Below, piece by piece: positions 41,570-50,887 of a stretch of 64,000 nucleotides of DNA. A program made the translations under genes and the position numbers. The DNA is from Pectobacterium aquaticum (GTDB lineage Bacteria; Pseudomonadota; Gammaproteobacteria; Enterobacterales; Enterobacteriaceae): the NCBI RefSeq assembly GCF_003382565.3, contig NZ_CP086253.1, positions 4,092,001 to 4,156,000 of the forward strand, written 5' to 3'. The notes beneath the pieces are model-generated. The model had not been told where the DNA came from and did no database searches. It worked only from the letters and a program-made list of their open reading frames with translations. Each line of letters begins with the position of its first letter. The first letter of the stretch is position 1.

Positions 41570-42816
41570 GCTCGCCTACGGTAAATAATGAATACGCCAC
41601 AACAAAGCAAAAAATAGACCAGGTAGGTTGCCATATAGGCCTGCGCCGCACCTTGTGCGCCATAAAGCGGAATCAACCAGTGGGAAAACCCAGTCAGCAG
41701 GAGAAACTGGCTCACTTCCGTGAGCAGATAAAAGCGCAGCGCCGCTTTCGCAATGACCAGATAGCCAAAGACGTAAGCGCCCACTTTCATTACATCGCCT
41801 ACCAATTGCCAAACGAAAAGATCTCTCATTGCCGTGAACTCGCTGGAGAACAGCAGCCAGATGGCAAAATCTCGCAGCAGCCACACACAAAAGCTGACGC
41901 CTGCCACGACGGGCAACACAAATTTCAGCGAGCGAACAATCTCCTGCGCCAACGCAGCTTTATCCGTCAGACGCGAGAGTGTCGGCAACAAATACACGGT
42001 AAAGGAGGCGGTAATGAATTGCAGGTAAGCATCGGAAATACTGCTGACGCCCTGCCAAATACCTACTTCATCCCAGCTGTAATGTGCCGCCAGCAGGTTA
42101 CGCATCATGATGTACGCAACGGGCAGCGTCACCGCCGTCATTAACGCCATCAGCGTAAATTTGCCCAACTGTCCGGCAATCGCACGATCCCACGCGGGTT
42201 TTAGCGATGTCAGCGCCAGCGGCGTACGCCGCAATAGCATGATTCCTGCCGGAATCACCAGCAGCGCAGGCACCAGCGCCAGCCCTGCCAACGCACCAAC
42301 ATAGCCACCCAGTTGCAGGCAGAGCCAAAAGGCCACCAGCCCGATCAGGCTGCCACCGATGACGGCCAGCGCGTTGCCTATCGCATCCCGATAGCCTTTG
42401 AGGATCGCCAGACATAGGTTGGCGTAGGCGATACCCATTTGGATAAACGCCAGCGCCCGCAACACATCGCGATAGTCGTCATGCCCAAATAGCAGATTAG
42501 CGATAGGCGTTGCGGCCGCCAAAAAGAGAATCGCCAGCAGCGTGGAGAAGCCCAGCACCAGCGTGACAGACGTACCGAGCAGAGGCCTCAGCCGTTCCGG
42601 CTGTTGCTGATACTCCGCCACGTATTTAGTGACGCCGTTGAAGATCCCTGCACCGGCTAACACGCCCAACACCGTAATAAGCTGGCGGAAATTACCTGCC
42701 ATCCCCACGCCGCTGGGGCCAAAAGCGACCGCCAGCAGTTTGACAACAACCAGCCCTGCGCCGATTTTTATCAGCGTGGAACCGGCCGTCCATATCGATG
42801 CTTTCGCCAACGACAT
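41566..42816 (-). CDS. wzxE: Lipid III flippase
   Basis: 416 residues, MOP-superfamily polysaccharide flippase with about twelve membrane segments. It moves undecaprenyl-linked common antigen units across the inner membrane. The N-terminus MSLAKASIWTAGSTLIKIGA and GVGMAGNFRQLITVLGVLAG are family signatures. Follows wecE by one base and overlaps wecF by 4 bp. Confidence 0.96.
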   Translation of the reverse strand: MSLAKASIWTAGSTLIKIGAGLVVVKLLAVAFGPSGVGMAGNFRQLITVLGVLAGAGIFNGVTKYVAEYQQQPERLRPLLGTSVTLVLGFSTLLAILFLAAATPIANLLFGHDDYRDVLRALAFIQMGIAYANLCLAILKGYRDAIGNALAVIGGSLIGLVAFWLCLQLGGYVGALAGLALVPALLVIPAGIMLLRRTPLALTSLKPAWDRAIAGQLGKFTLMALMTAVTLPVAYIMMRNLLAAHYSWDEVGIWQGVSSISDAYLQFITASFTVYLLPTLSRLTDKAALAQEIVRSLKFVLPVVAGVSFCVWLLRDFAIWLLFSSEFTAMRDLFVWQLVGDVMKVGAYVFGYLVIAKAALRFYLLTEVSQFLLLTGFSHWLIPLYGAQGAAQAYMATYLVYFLLCCGVFIIYRRRA

Positions 42817-42817
42817 A

Positions 42818-43948
42818 TCAGGAGAAGAAGCTCAGAATGGTATTAATCACCGTCCGCTGATTGACGTCTGACAGGTTGTAGAACAGCGGTAAACGCACCA
42901 ACCGTTCGCTTTCCTGCGTGGTGTAACGATCTTCACCAGAGAAACGACCGAAGTTTAGACCGGCTGGGCAACTGTGTAGCGGAATATAATGAAAGACCGT
43001 CATAATTTCGGCTTCTTTCATGTAATTGATAAAGGCACTGCGATCATCCTGCGAGCTGAGTTTGATATAAAACATGTGCGCGTTGTAAATCCCATTGGCA
43101 GGCACGGTCGGCAGGGTAATACGCCCGGCATCGGCCAGCGATTTGAATGCCACGTAGTAGTTCTGCCACAGTTTCAGACGACGTTCGTTGATCGGCCGCG
43201 CCGCTTCCAACTGTCCCCAAAGATAGGCAGCCTGAATATCCGCCATCAGGTAGCTTGAACCGATATCACGCCAAGTGTATTTATCCACTTGCCCACGGAA
43301 AAACTGGCTGCGGTTAGTGCCTTTTTCACGGATAATTTCCGCACGCTCCACCAGCCTTGCGTCATTAATCAGCGTGGCGCCGCCCTCGCCGCCCGAGGTG
43401 TAGTTCTTGGTTTCGTGAAAACTGAAGCAGCCAATATGGCCGATAGCGCCCAGAGCGCGGCCTTTGTAGCTGGACATCACGCCCTGCGCGGCATCTTCCA
43501 CGACATATAAATCGTATTTCTTCGCCAGTGCCATAATCGCGTCCATCTCGCAGGCCACGCCGGCATAGTGAACCGGTACGATAATGCGCGTCTTTTCCGT
43601 AATTGCCGCTTCGATTTTCGTCTCATCGATATTCATGGTATCTGGGCGGATATCGACAAACACGATCTTCGCACCGCGCAGCACAAAGGCGTTGGCGGTA
43701 GAAACGAAGGTATAGCTCGGCATGATCACTTCATCGCCGGGCTTAACGTCGAGCAATATCGCAGCCATCTCCAACGAAGCGGTGCAGGAAGGCGTGAGCA
43801 GGACTTTTTTACTGCCGGAATAATGTTCCAGCCACTGCTGACAACGGCGGGTAAATCCCCCATCGCCACACAATTTACCGCTGCTCATGGCAGCCTGCAT
43901 ATAATCCAGTTCCGTCCCGACAATCGGTGGCGCGTTAAATGGAATCAT
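42818..43948 (-). CDS. wecE: dTDP-4-amino-4,6-dideoxygalactose transaminase
   Basis: 376 residues, DegT/DnrJ/EryC1 aminotransferase family with PLP. The PLP-binding lysine is in FHETKNYTSGGEGG. It aminates dTDP-4-keto-6-deoxyglucose, the product of RffG, on the route to Fuc4NAc. The ATG at 43946-43948 (MIPFNAPPIVGTE) has an AGGTGA site and matches the family; the in-frame extension to 43984 lies inside wecD. Confidence 0.96.
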   Translation of the reverse strand: MIPFNAPPIVGTELDYMQAAMSSGKLCGDGGFTRRCQQWLEHYSGSKKVLLTPSCTASLEMAAILLDVKPGDEVIMPSYTFVSTANAFVLRGAKIVFVDIRPDTMNIDETKIEAAITEKTRIIVPVHYAGVACEMDAIMALAKKYDLYVVEDAAQGVMSSYKGRALGAIGHIGCFSFHETKNYTSGGEGGATLINDARLVERAEIIREKGTNRSQFFRGQVDKYTWRDIGSSYLMADIQAAYLWGQLEAARPINERRLKLWQNYYVAFKSLADAGRITLPTVPANGIYNAHMFYIKLSSQDDRSAFINYMKEAEIMTVFHYIPLHSCPAGLNFGRFSGEDRYTTQESERLVRLPLFYNLSDVNQRTVINTILSFFS

Positions 43949-43952
43949 GTGA

Positions 43953-44684
43953 TCACCTGTATAACCAATACGCCGTGCTCTCAATCATGGCTCCACGGCG
44001 AAGATAAAGACGAAGCGCCGCTACGTTGCTAACCTGTGTCGCGACCCGAAGACGTACCAACCCTTGTTGTCGACACCACATTTCCGCCAGCACCATCAGT
44101 TGTGAACCGATGCCCCGTACCGTAACACCCGGCCAGACGCCCAGTAGCCCGATACGGGCATCCGTGTCATCCATTCTACGTAGCGTGACCCATCCTTGCA
44201 GATTGCCAGCGGCATCTTCCGCCAGTAAACAGCAGTGGTCGAACGTACCGCGTACGGCGTTTTCAATCCACTGCGCATAGAAACGTCCGCTATCCTGCAG
44301 CTGATACCACGGAGAACGAAAACGGCTCAGTGCAAAAACACGTGACGCCGCATCCCTCAGTGCAGGGATATCGTCGAGCGTAGCTTCACGCCAACGCGGT
44401 AGCAGCGTCACTACCCTTTCCCGTTCCAGCGACAGACTGAGATCGACCTCGCCTTCCACCAACCGAAAACCAAGATCGGCAAGCGCATCTGCCAGCACCA
44501 GATTGTCCGCCGCAATTTTGGCCTGCGTCAGCGTCAATGCATTCAGTGCATCGAGCGTCAACGCAGGTGCAGAAGGCGAAAAATTCAGTTTCCCGCTGTT
44601 CATCTGGAAGAATTCACTCTCCCAGGCCAGCGGTTCAACCGTGGCGCGAATCCTCCCCTTTCCTACTGATATCGGATGGGGCAT
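43953..44684 (-). CDS. wecD: dTDP-fucosamine acetyltransferase
   Basis: 243 residues, GNAT family. It acetylates dTDP-4-amino-4,6-dideoxygalactose to give dTDP-Fuc4NAc. The C-terminal GNAT core shows VTVRGIGSQLMVLAEMWCRQ (acetyl-CoA loop) and VSNVAALRLYLRRGA; the end ESTAYWLYR is identical to E. coli. The ATG at 44684 has an AGGAG site seven bases upstream. A GTG at 44747 would add 21 residues with an AEVGK tandem repeat and is less likely. In E. coli rffH precedes this gene; here rffG does. Confidence 0.93.
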   Translation of the reverse strand: MPHPISVGKGRIRATVEPLAWESEFFQMNSGKLNFSPSAPALTLDALNALTLTQAKIAADNLVLADALADLGFRLVEGEVDLSLSLERERVVTLLPRWREATLDDIPALRDAASRVFALSRFRSPWYQLQDSGRFYAQWIENAVRGTFDHCCLLAEDAAGNLQGWVTLRRMDDTDARIGLLGVWPGVTVRGIGSQLMVLAEMWCRQQGLVRLRVATQVSNVAALRLYLRRGAMIESTAYWLYR

Positions 44685-44714
44685 TGTGTCGCTCCTTTCT
44701 TTTCCGCCATCTGG

Positions 44715-44744
44715 TTTTCCAACTTCTGCTTTTCCAACTTCTGC
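44715..44744. repeat. Perfect 15-bp tandem duplication between rffG and wecD
   Basis: TTTTCCAACTTCTGC occurs twice in direct contact at 44715-44729 and 44730-44744. It lies exactly where rffH would be expected and just upstream of the wecD start. Confidence 0.85.
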
Positions 44745-44756
44745 CACAGGGTAGGT

Positions 44757-45830
44757 TTAGTCGCTCAACCCTAAACGTTCGCCGGTATAAGAACCATCCT
44801 GCACGCTGCGCCACCATTTTTCATTATTCAGATACCAACTGACGGTTTTTCTCATGCCCGTCTCAAACGTTTCTTCTGGACGCCAGCCCAGCTCACGTTC
44901 AATTTTCCCGGCATCGATCGCGTAACGCATATCGTGACCGGGGCGGTCTTTCACGTAGGTGATGAGATCGCGGTAATGTTCCACACCAGCGGGTTTCTTC
45001 GGCGCCAGTTCTTCTAGCAACGCACAAATGGTCTGCACGACTTCAATGTTTTTCCGTTCGTTGTGGCCGCCGATGTTGTACGTTTCGCCGATTTCGCCTT
45101 CTGTCACCACTTTGTACAGTGCGCGAGCGTGATCTTCGACAAACAGCCAATCGCGGATTTGCGCACCGTCACCGTAAACCGGTAACGGTTTGCCCGCGAC
45201 CGCATTCAGGATCACCAGCGGAATCAGCTTCTCAGGGAAATGGTAAGGACCGTAGTTATTCGAGCAGTTGGTGATAACCGTCGGGAACCCGTAGGTGCGC
45301 AGCCAGGCGCGAACAAGGTGGTCGCTGGAGGCTTTCGATGCGGAATAAGGGCTACTTGGTGCATAAGGCGTGGTTTCTGTAAACAGATCGTCCGTCCCGT
45401 GCAGGTCACCAAACACTTCATCGGTGGAGATATGGTGAAAACGGAACGCACGCTTATCGGCATCAGCCAGGTTCTGCCAGTAGTGGCGTGCCGCTTCCAG
45501 CATGGTATAGGTGCCGACAATATTGGTTTCGATAAACGCCGCAGGGCCATCGATAGAGCGATCGACGTGGCTTTCTGCCGCCAGATGCATCACTAGCGCA
45601 GGCTGGTAAGCCGTAAAGACACGGTCCAATTCAGCACGATCGCAGATATCCACCTGCTCGAACGCGAAGCGTGAGCTATCAGCAACGGGAGCCAGCGATG
45701 ACAGGTTGCCCGCATAGGTCAGCTTATCAACAACAACGACGCTGTCCTGCGTTTCCGTCAGAATGTATCTGACCAACGCCGAACCAATAAATCCTGCACC
45801 ACCGGTAATTAAAATACGTTTCAACGCCAT
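44757..45830 (-). CDS. rffG: dTDP-glucose 4,6-dehydratase
   Basis: 357 residues, extended short-chain dehydrogenase fold. NAD-binding glycine motif ILITGGAGFIGSALVRYI at the N-terminus, catalytic YSASKASSDHLVRAW (Tyr and Lys) and the FHHISTDEVFGDL Thr/Asp/Glu triad are present. It converts dTDP-glucose to dTDP-4-keto-6-deoxyglucose for Fuc4NAc (and potentially rhamnose). The start overlaps wecC by 10 bp. The partner thymidylyltransferase gene rffH is absent downstream. Confidence 0.96.
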   Translation of the reverse strand: MALKRILITGGAGFIGSALVRYILTETQDSVVVVDKLTYAGNLSSLAPVADSSRFAFEQVDICDRAELDRVFTAYQPALVMHLAAESHVDRSIDGPAAFIETNIVGTYTMLEAARHYWQNLADADKRAFRFHHISTDEVFGDLHGTDDLFTETTPYAPSSPYSASKASSDHLVRAWLRTYGFPTVITNCSNNYGPYHFPEKLIPLVILNAVAGKPLPVYGDGAQIRDWLFVEDHARALYKVVTEGEIGETYNIGGHNERKNIEVVQTICALLEELAPKKPAGVEHYRDLITYVKDRPGHDMRYAIDAGKIERELGWRPEETFETGMRKTVSWYLNNEKWWRSVQDGSYTGERLGLSD

Positions 45831-47083
45831 ACTCCTTTGGTATCAATAACCCACTGTTGTTTCACATCTTCTGGGTTAATCACTTTAAACTGACGGTGAT
45901 CAACCAACATGACCAGCACATCGGCTTCTTTTAATGCACGGCCGGTATCGACCAGCTTTACCTGTCCGGCCAACACGGACGGCAGGTGTTTGACATTCGG
46001 TTCGACGGCTAACGTCACGCCAGTATTCCACTGTGCAATCATGGACGTGATACCCACCGCAGGGCTTTCACGCAGATCGTCAATATCGGGCTTGAACGCC
46101 AGCCCAAAGCAGGCCACCGTAACCTCGCTCGCGCGTTTATCCGTTTGCGCCAGATAATCCGCCACGGCTGCTTTTACGCGATCCACCACCCAGAGCGGTT
46201 TGCCATCGTTCACCAATCTGGCGGTATGAATCAACCGGGCCTGCTGCGGATTCTGCGCCACGATGAACCAGGGGTCGACCGCAATGCAGTGTCCGCCGAC
46301 GCCAGGGCCAGGTTGCAGGATATTGACGCGGGGATGGCGGTTTGCCAATCGGATAAGTTCCCATACGTTAATGTTTTGTTCGGCACAAATCAGCGAGAGC
46401 TCATTGGCAAAAGCAATATTGACGTCACGGAAGCTGTTTTCCGTCAGCTTGCACATTTCGGCGGTGCGGGAGTTAGTCACCACACACTCACCTTCAAGAA
46501 AGATTTTGTACAGTTCACTGGCGCGAGCAGAGCACACTGGGGTCATGCCGCCAATCACGCGATCGTTTTTAATCAGCTCGACCACAACCTGTCCCGGCAG
46601 CACACGTTCTGGACAATAGGCAATATTGATATCCGCCGTTTCCCCCACCTGCTGCGGAAACGTCAAATCCGCGCGCGCGTCGGCTAGCCACTCGGCCATT
46701 TGCTCGGTCGCGCCCACCGGGGATGTCGACTCCAGAATCACCAGATCGCCTTTCTTCAGCACAGGCGCGATGGACGCCGCAGCCGCCTGAACATAGGCCA
46801 GATCGGGTTCGTGATCGCCTTTGAAAGGGGTAGGAACGGCAATCAGGAACGCATCGGCTGGCACAGGCTTTGTCATCGCCTGGAGGTAACCCTTTTCCAC
46901 TGCCACGTTGACCAACGCATCCAGATCGGGCTCGACGATATGGATTTCGCCGCGATTAATGGTTTCGACCGCCAGTTTGTTCACATCGATACCGATGACT
47001 TTTTTCTGGCGCGACGCAAACGCCGCGGCGGTGGGTAAACCGATGTAGCCCAAACCGATTACGGAAATGGTAGTAAAGCTCAT
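45821..47083 (-). CDS. wecC: UDP-N-acetyl-D-mannosamine dehydrogenase
   Basis: 420 residues, UDP-glucose/GDP-mannose dehydrogenase family. It oxidises UDP-ManNAc to UDP-ManNAcA, the second sugar donor of common antigen. N-terminal NAD motif VIGLGYIGLPTAAAFA, and the active-site cysteine in GPGVGGHCIAVDPWFIV. The ATG at 47081-47083 (MSFTTISVIG) has a GGTGA site; an in-frame extension of 40 codons reads into repeat DNA and is rejected. Separated from wecB by 262 bp that hold a palindromic element. Confidence 0.96.
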   Translation of the reverse strand: MSFTTISVIGLGYIGLPTAAAFASRQKKVIGIDVNKLAVETINRGEIHIVEPDLDALVNVAVEKGYLQAMTKPVPADAFLIAVPTPFKGDHEPDLAYVQAAAASIAPVLKKGDLVILESTSPVGATEQMAEWLADARADLTFPQQVGETADINIAYCPERVLPGQVVVELIKNDRVIGGMTPVCSARASELYKIFLEGECVVTNSRTAEMCKLTENSFRDVNIAFANELSLICAEQNINVWELIRLANRHPRVNILQPGPGVGGHCIAVDPWFIVAQNPQQARLIHTARLVNDGKPLWVVDRVKAAVADYLAQTDKRASEVTVACFGLAFKPDIDDLRESPAVGITSMIAQWNTGVTLAVEPNVKHLPSVLAGQVKLVDTGRALKEADVLVMLVDHRQFKVINPEDVKQQWVIDTKGVWR

Positions 47084-47118
47084 AGTGTCACCATAATTAT
47101 TTCTCGGATACTGAGAGA

Positions 47119-47314
47119 TGCATTGAGCGGTGATAATGGATAGATCGTAAAGACGCTGTGAATACATCCCTGTACGCTCGGCTTGCGCGAATATGAATCT
47201 CATCTCTGAGATTCACCCTTTCAGGGCCGTCGCTAGCGACGTTCAAAAACGTTCCTGACGTTTTTGTCCCTGGCGCAAACGCTTTACTCTTCTATTCCAT
47301 TATCACCGTTTGCA
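47119..47314. repeat. Terminal-inverted-repeat element inside the wec operon
   Basis: CGGTGATAATGGATAG (47128-47143) and CTATTCCATTATCACCG (47292-47308) are inverted ends of an about 196 bp segment, each next to TGCA. An inner hairpin, CAAAAACG (47244-47251) with CGTTTTTG (47259-47266), is shared with the elements at 25424-25690 and 50888-51025. No coding frame. It separates wecB from wecC in a run of otherwise tightly packed genes. Confidence 0.75.
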
Positions 47315-47345
47315 TTCTGTAAATCGGGCCGCCGCGGGACGGCGT

Positions 47346-48476
47346 TTAAAATCGCTCCTGGCGATTTTTTAAAGCATCAACGATGCGTTGACAGGCTTGT
47401 CCATCGCCATAAGGATTATGGGCTCGACTCATTGCCTGATACGCCTCTTCATCCGTCAACAGCATAGATACCGCATCGACAATGCTCGCCACTTCCGTAC
47501 CCACCAGCTTGACCGTACCGGCTTCCACCGCCTCCGGCCGCTCTGTCGTATCACGCATCACCAATACAGGCTTGCCTAATGACGGGGCTTCTTCCTGAAT
47601 GCCGCCAGAGTCGGTCAAAATCATGTAAGAACGATTCATCAGATACACGAAAGGCAGATAGTCCTGCGGCGCAATCAGCATCACATTATCAATGCTGCTC
47701 AGGATACGATTCACGGGCTCGCTGACGTTAGGATTCAGATGAACCGGATACACAATTTGCACGTCAGGATGTCGGCGGGCAATATCCGCCAGCGCGTTGC
47801 AAATACGTTCAAAACCGCCGCCAAAACTTTCGCGTCGGTGTCCAGTCACCAGAATCAGCTTCTTGTTATCGTCTAAAAAGGCATATTTCTCGTCGAGGTT
47901 GCGACGTAGCGAGGCATCCCCGAGAATACGATCGCGCACCCAGAACAGCGCATCAATGACTGTATTACCCGTCACAAAAATATGCCGATCAGACAGATGC
48001 TCACGCAGTAAATTTTGGCGAGAGTTTTCCGTCGGGGCGAAATGGTACATCGCCAAATGCCCGGTCAATTTGCGGTTAGCCTCTTCCGGCCAGGGCGAGT
48101 ACAAATTGCCAGTACGTAATCCCGCTTCTACGTGACCGACGGGAATACGCTGATAAAAAGCCGCCAGACTGGTTGCCAACGTCGTGGTGGTATCGCCGTG
48201 CACCAACACCAGATCCGGTTTGAACTCCGTCATAACGGGCTCCAGTCCTGATAAAATCCGGCAGGATATCTCACTGAGTCCCTGTCCCGGTCGCATAATA
48301 TCCAGATCGTAATCCGGCGTAATATCGAACAAACGCAGCACCTGATCCAGCATCTCCCGGTGCTGGGCTGTTACGCAAATTCTCGATTCAAAGGCTCCAT
48401 CCTGAGCCAAGGCATGAACCAGCGGCGCCATTTTTATGGCTTCCGGCCGGGTGCCGAAAACAGTCAATACTTTCAC
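47346..48476 (-). CDS. wecB: UDP-N-acetylglucosamine 2-epimerase (non-hydrolysing)
   Basis: 376 residues. It converts UDP-GlcNAc to UDP-ManNAc for the common antigen. Family motifs KVLTVFGTRPEAIKMAPLVH at the N-terminus, VHGDTTTTLATSLAAFY, VTGHRRESFG and TDSGGIQEEAPSLGKPVLV are complete. Follows wzzE with a 56 bp gap. Cytoplasmic. Confidence 0.97.
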   Translation of the reverse strand: MKVLTVFGTRPEAIKMAPLVHALAQDGAFESRICVTAQHREMLDQVLRLFDITPDYDLDIMRPGQGLSEISCRILSGLEPVMTEFKPDLVLVHGDTTTTLATSLAAFYQRIPVGHVEAGLRTGNLYSPWPEEANRKLTGHLAMYHFAPTENSRQNLLREHLSDRHIFVTGNTVIDALFWVRDRILGDASLRRNLDEKYAFLDDNKKLILVTGHRRESFGGGFERICNALADIARRHPDVQIVYPVHLNPNVSEPVNRILSSIDNVMLIAPQDYLPFVYLMNRSYMILTDSGGIQEEAPSLGKPVLVMRDTTERPEAVEAGTVKLVGTEVASIVDAVSMLLTDEEAYQAMSRAHNPYGDGQACQRIVDALKNRQERF

Positions 48477-48532
48477 ATTGAATCTCTTTAATCAGGTTAG
48501 ACGCAGGCGCTCACTGAACATCAGCAAACTGG

Positions 48533-49579
48533 TTAGCGCGGACGACGAGCCAAGGCAACACCCGCACCCACTAGCGCGCCAATCGCCCCCCACATCACCA
48601 TCAGGAATGCCCGACGTGGGCTGTCACGCTTCACCGGTTCTTCCGGCGTACGCAAATAACGATATGTCTGGAAACTGCCCTCAAGCGTTAGGCCGACGTT
48701 CAGCGTCGCCAACATCGCGCGATTTTGATCGTAATCCAGTTCATAGTGCGGGCCGCTGGTCTGCAACGTTTCCAGTCGGGCTTGAAGCATCGGCCTGCCG
48801 AGCAGGAACATTTCCGATGCGGGGATTTCATCTGTTGGCGTATCCGTCTGGCTACGGCTAATACCTTGCTGCTGAGCGATTTTCAATGCCAGTTCAACGC
48901 TGCGGACTTCGCGGTCGTAAATCGCTTTTGCTACCGCTTCCTGACGCTTGATCTGCGACTTCAGGAAAATGGTTCTGGCCGCCCAGGCCCCCTTAATCTC
49001 TTCATTCAGGTGATCAGCGGCGCGCTGGCTGGCAAACGCCATATACTGACGAAGCAGCGTGTTGGAATCCGTAGCAGTTTCCGCCACCAGCTTCACGGAA
49101 TCATTGGTTTTTTTCCCATCGTCACGCGGCGTAAACTGGATATTGTTGACCAGTTCATCCAACAGAGCGGCATCCGATCTCTCATCACCTTCTAGGCGCT
49201 GCTTATAATAGTCAGTCTGCAACCAGAAATCGCGGCGAGTATCGTAAGCCGCTAATTGCATGATGAATTCATCATAAGCATCAGCCGAAATAGACGGTTG
49301 CTCGGGCTGAGGCGTAGAAAAAGATCGGGCGTCGAGGTTGCGCAGGAATTGCTGCTGCGAATAATACCCGCCCAGCATATTGACCGTCGGCTTATCGGTA
49401 ATCGCTGTCGCGCTCCACTCCTGTTTCACCAAATAGGAATAGCCTAGTGCGACAACGGCAAAAAGCAGGCCAATCGCTATCGGCCACACCTTACCACGCC
49501 ACAGCAGGCGAAATAACCCACGGATATCCAGCTCGTTATCAATCAACGCATTCCCGGTAGACAAATTCTCTGATTTCAT
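48533..49579 (-). CDS. wzzE: Common antigen chain-length regulator
   Basis: 348 residues, polysaccharide co-polymerase (Wzz) family. Two membrane helices flank a periplasmic helical domain: WPIAIGLLFAVVALGYSYLV near residue 35 and a C-terminal AFLMVMWGAIGALVGAGVAL preceded by the proline-rich PEEPVKRDSPRR. It sets the modal length of common antigen made by WzyE. Lies 21 bp after wecA. Confidence 0.96.
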   Translation of the reverse strand: MKSENLSTGNALIDNELDIRGLFRLLWRGKVWPIAIGLLFAVVALGYSYLVKQEWSATAITDKPTVNMLGGYYSQQQFLRNLDARSFSTPQPEQPSISADAYDEFIMQLAAYDTRRDFWLQTDYYKQRLEGDERSDAALLDELVNNIQFTPRDDGKKTNDSVKLVAETATDSNTLLRQYMAFASQRAADHLNEEIKGAWAARTIFLKSQIKRQEAVAKAIYDREVRSVELALKIAQQQGISRSQTDTPTDEIPASEMFLLGRPMLQARLETLQTSGPHYELDYDQNRAMLATLNVGLTLEGSFQTYRYLRTPEEPVKRDSPRRAFLMVMWGAIGALVGAGVALARRPR

Positions 49580-49600
49580 TACTTCCCCAAAATTATTTGG

Positions 49601-50698
49601 TCAGGATGACTGCTTTTCCTCATCGGAATGCCGCATACGCCGTTTGATTCGCTTGATAAAACGGGCGACCCGCCATGCTCGTTTCAGGCAGTAGCCATAC
49701 AATAGAAATGCAAGCAAGAATAATGCCAACATGAACCATTCGGGTATAAAAAAGAAGTGTTCTCCCAACACGCCGACCGAAGCCAACAAGGCGGCAGCAA
49801 GCGTAATCAGCACAAACGCCTGGCGGGGAGAAAAACCAGCCCGCATCATTAAATGATGGATATGTTGTCGGTCAGGCGAGAACGGACTCATCCCTTTGCG
49901 CAAGCGCCGATACATAATGGCGATCATATCAATCAATGGGATCGCGATAATCCACAGGGCAGTAACCGGATTAATTGGGTGCTGGGGGCCTTGCGTCGTT
50001 TGAATCAAGAGCCAGATAGCCGTAAAGCCAATCATCGTACTACCCGCATCGCCCATAAAGACCTTGTAGCGCCGTCCAAACATGCCGAGGTTAAGCAAAA
50101 TATAAGGCAACGTCGCCGCAATCATGGCAAAACACCACAATGCCAGATTCATGTGGCCACTTAGGTACAGCAAAATGCCCATCGCCCCAAATGAGACGCA
50201 GGACAACCCGCCGAGCAACCCATCGATCCCATCCACCATATTGAACGCATTGATCGCCGCCCAAACGGCAAACAGCGTGACCAGATAGCCAAACGGCCCC
50301 AGCCCCATCTGCCATGGGCCAAAAATGTATCCCAGACTATGTAGCGTCAAGCCAGCAAACGCCATCATCACCACGGCGACAAGCGCCTGCACAACAGCAC
50401 GAATTTTCACGCTGATATCAAAACGATCGTCCAGCATGCCGATAAACACCAGCACGCCCGCGCATAGCAGGTAAAGACGGAAATTGGGGATATATTGATC
50501 GGTAATAAAGTAGGTAAAGCAGATACCTGCATACACGGAGATACCACCAACCAGAGGCACAAGCCCCCGATGGCGTTTACGGTAGTTGGGACGATCGACA
50601 AGCCCTATTTTACCCGCGATGCTGCGAGCAAAAAAAATAAAGCCAAGAGAAAACAAGAAAATAAATAGTAATTCGGTACTCATAGTGAGTAAGTTCAC
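49601..50698 (-). CDS. wecA: UDP-GlcNAc:undecaprenyl-phosphate GlcNAc-1-phosphate transferase
   Basis: 365 residues, MraY/WecA family with about eleven membrane segments. It starts both common antigen and many O-antigen chains by making lipid I. Catalytic aspartates lie in GMLDDRFDI and NAFNMVDGIDGLLGG; FMGDAGSTMIGF and PDRQHIHH are further family motifs. The start is GTG at 50696-50698 (MNLLTMSTELL), matching the E. coli start and its GTG. First gene of the operon. The 345 bp between it and rho hold its promoter, the rho terminator and a repeat. Confidence 0.97.
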   Translation of the reverse strand: MNLLTMSTELLFIFLFSLGFIFFARSIAGKIGLVDRPNYRKRHRGLVPLVGGISVYAGICFTYFITDQYIPNFRLYLLCAGVLVFIGMLDDRFDISVKIRAVVQALVAVVMMAFAGLTLHSLGYIFGPWQMGLGPFGYLVTLFAVWAAINAFNMVDGIDGLLGGLSCVSFGAMGILLYLSGHMNLALWCFAMIAATLPYILLNLGMFGRRYKVFMGDAGSTMIGFTAIWLLIQTTQGPQHPINPVTALWIIAIPLIDMIAIMYRRLRKGMSPFSPDRQHIHHLMMRAGFSPRQAFVLITLAAALLASVGVLGEHFFFIPEWFMLALFLLAFLLYGYCLKRAWRVARFIKRIKRRMRHSDEEKQSS

Positions 50699-50842
50699 CG
50701 TTAACAGCTGCGCTGTAGCTGTTCAGTATAGACTCGGTTTACGCCTTATATCCTATCGCCCATGTTGATCGCCAGTACAAATTGACGTGATAACCGCAGC
50801 TTCCCAGTAGAAAGCCCCTTCACATCTGACCAATCGGAGGAT

Positions 50843-50871
50843 AAAAAAACGCCACGACCCAGCGTGGCGTT
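50843..50871 (-). terminator. Terminator after rho
   Basis: On the minus strand AACGCCACG and CGTGGCGTT pair perfectly (9 bp) around CTGGGT and are followed by seven T. It lies about 170 bp after the rho stop, beyond the repeat at 50888-51025. Confidence 0.88.
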
Positions 50872-50887
50872 CCCCGAGTTATCCGTA

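Noticed and set aside
43953..44747. GTG start of wecD at 44747 giving an AEVGK-repeat N-terminus
   Set aside because: The ATG at 44684 has a much better AGGAG site and gives a length close to that of E. coli WecD; the extension covers a tandem duplication.
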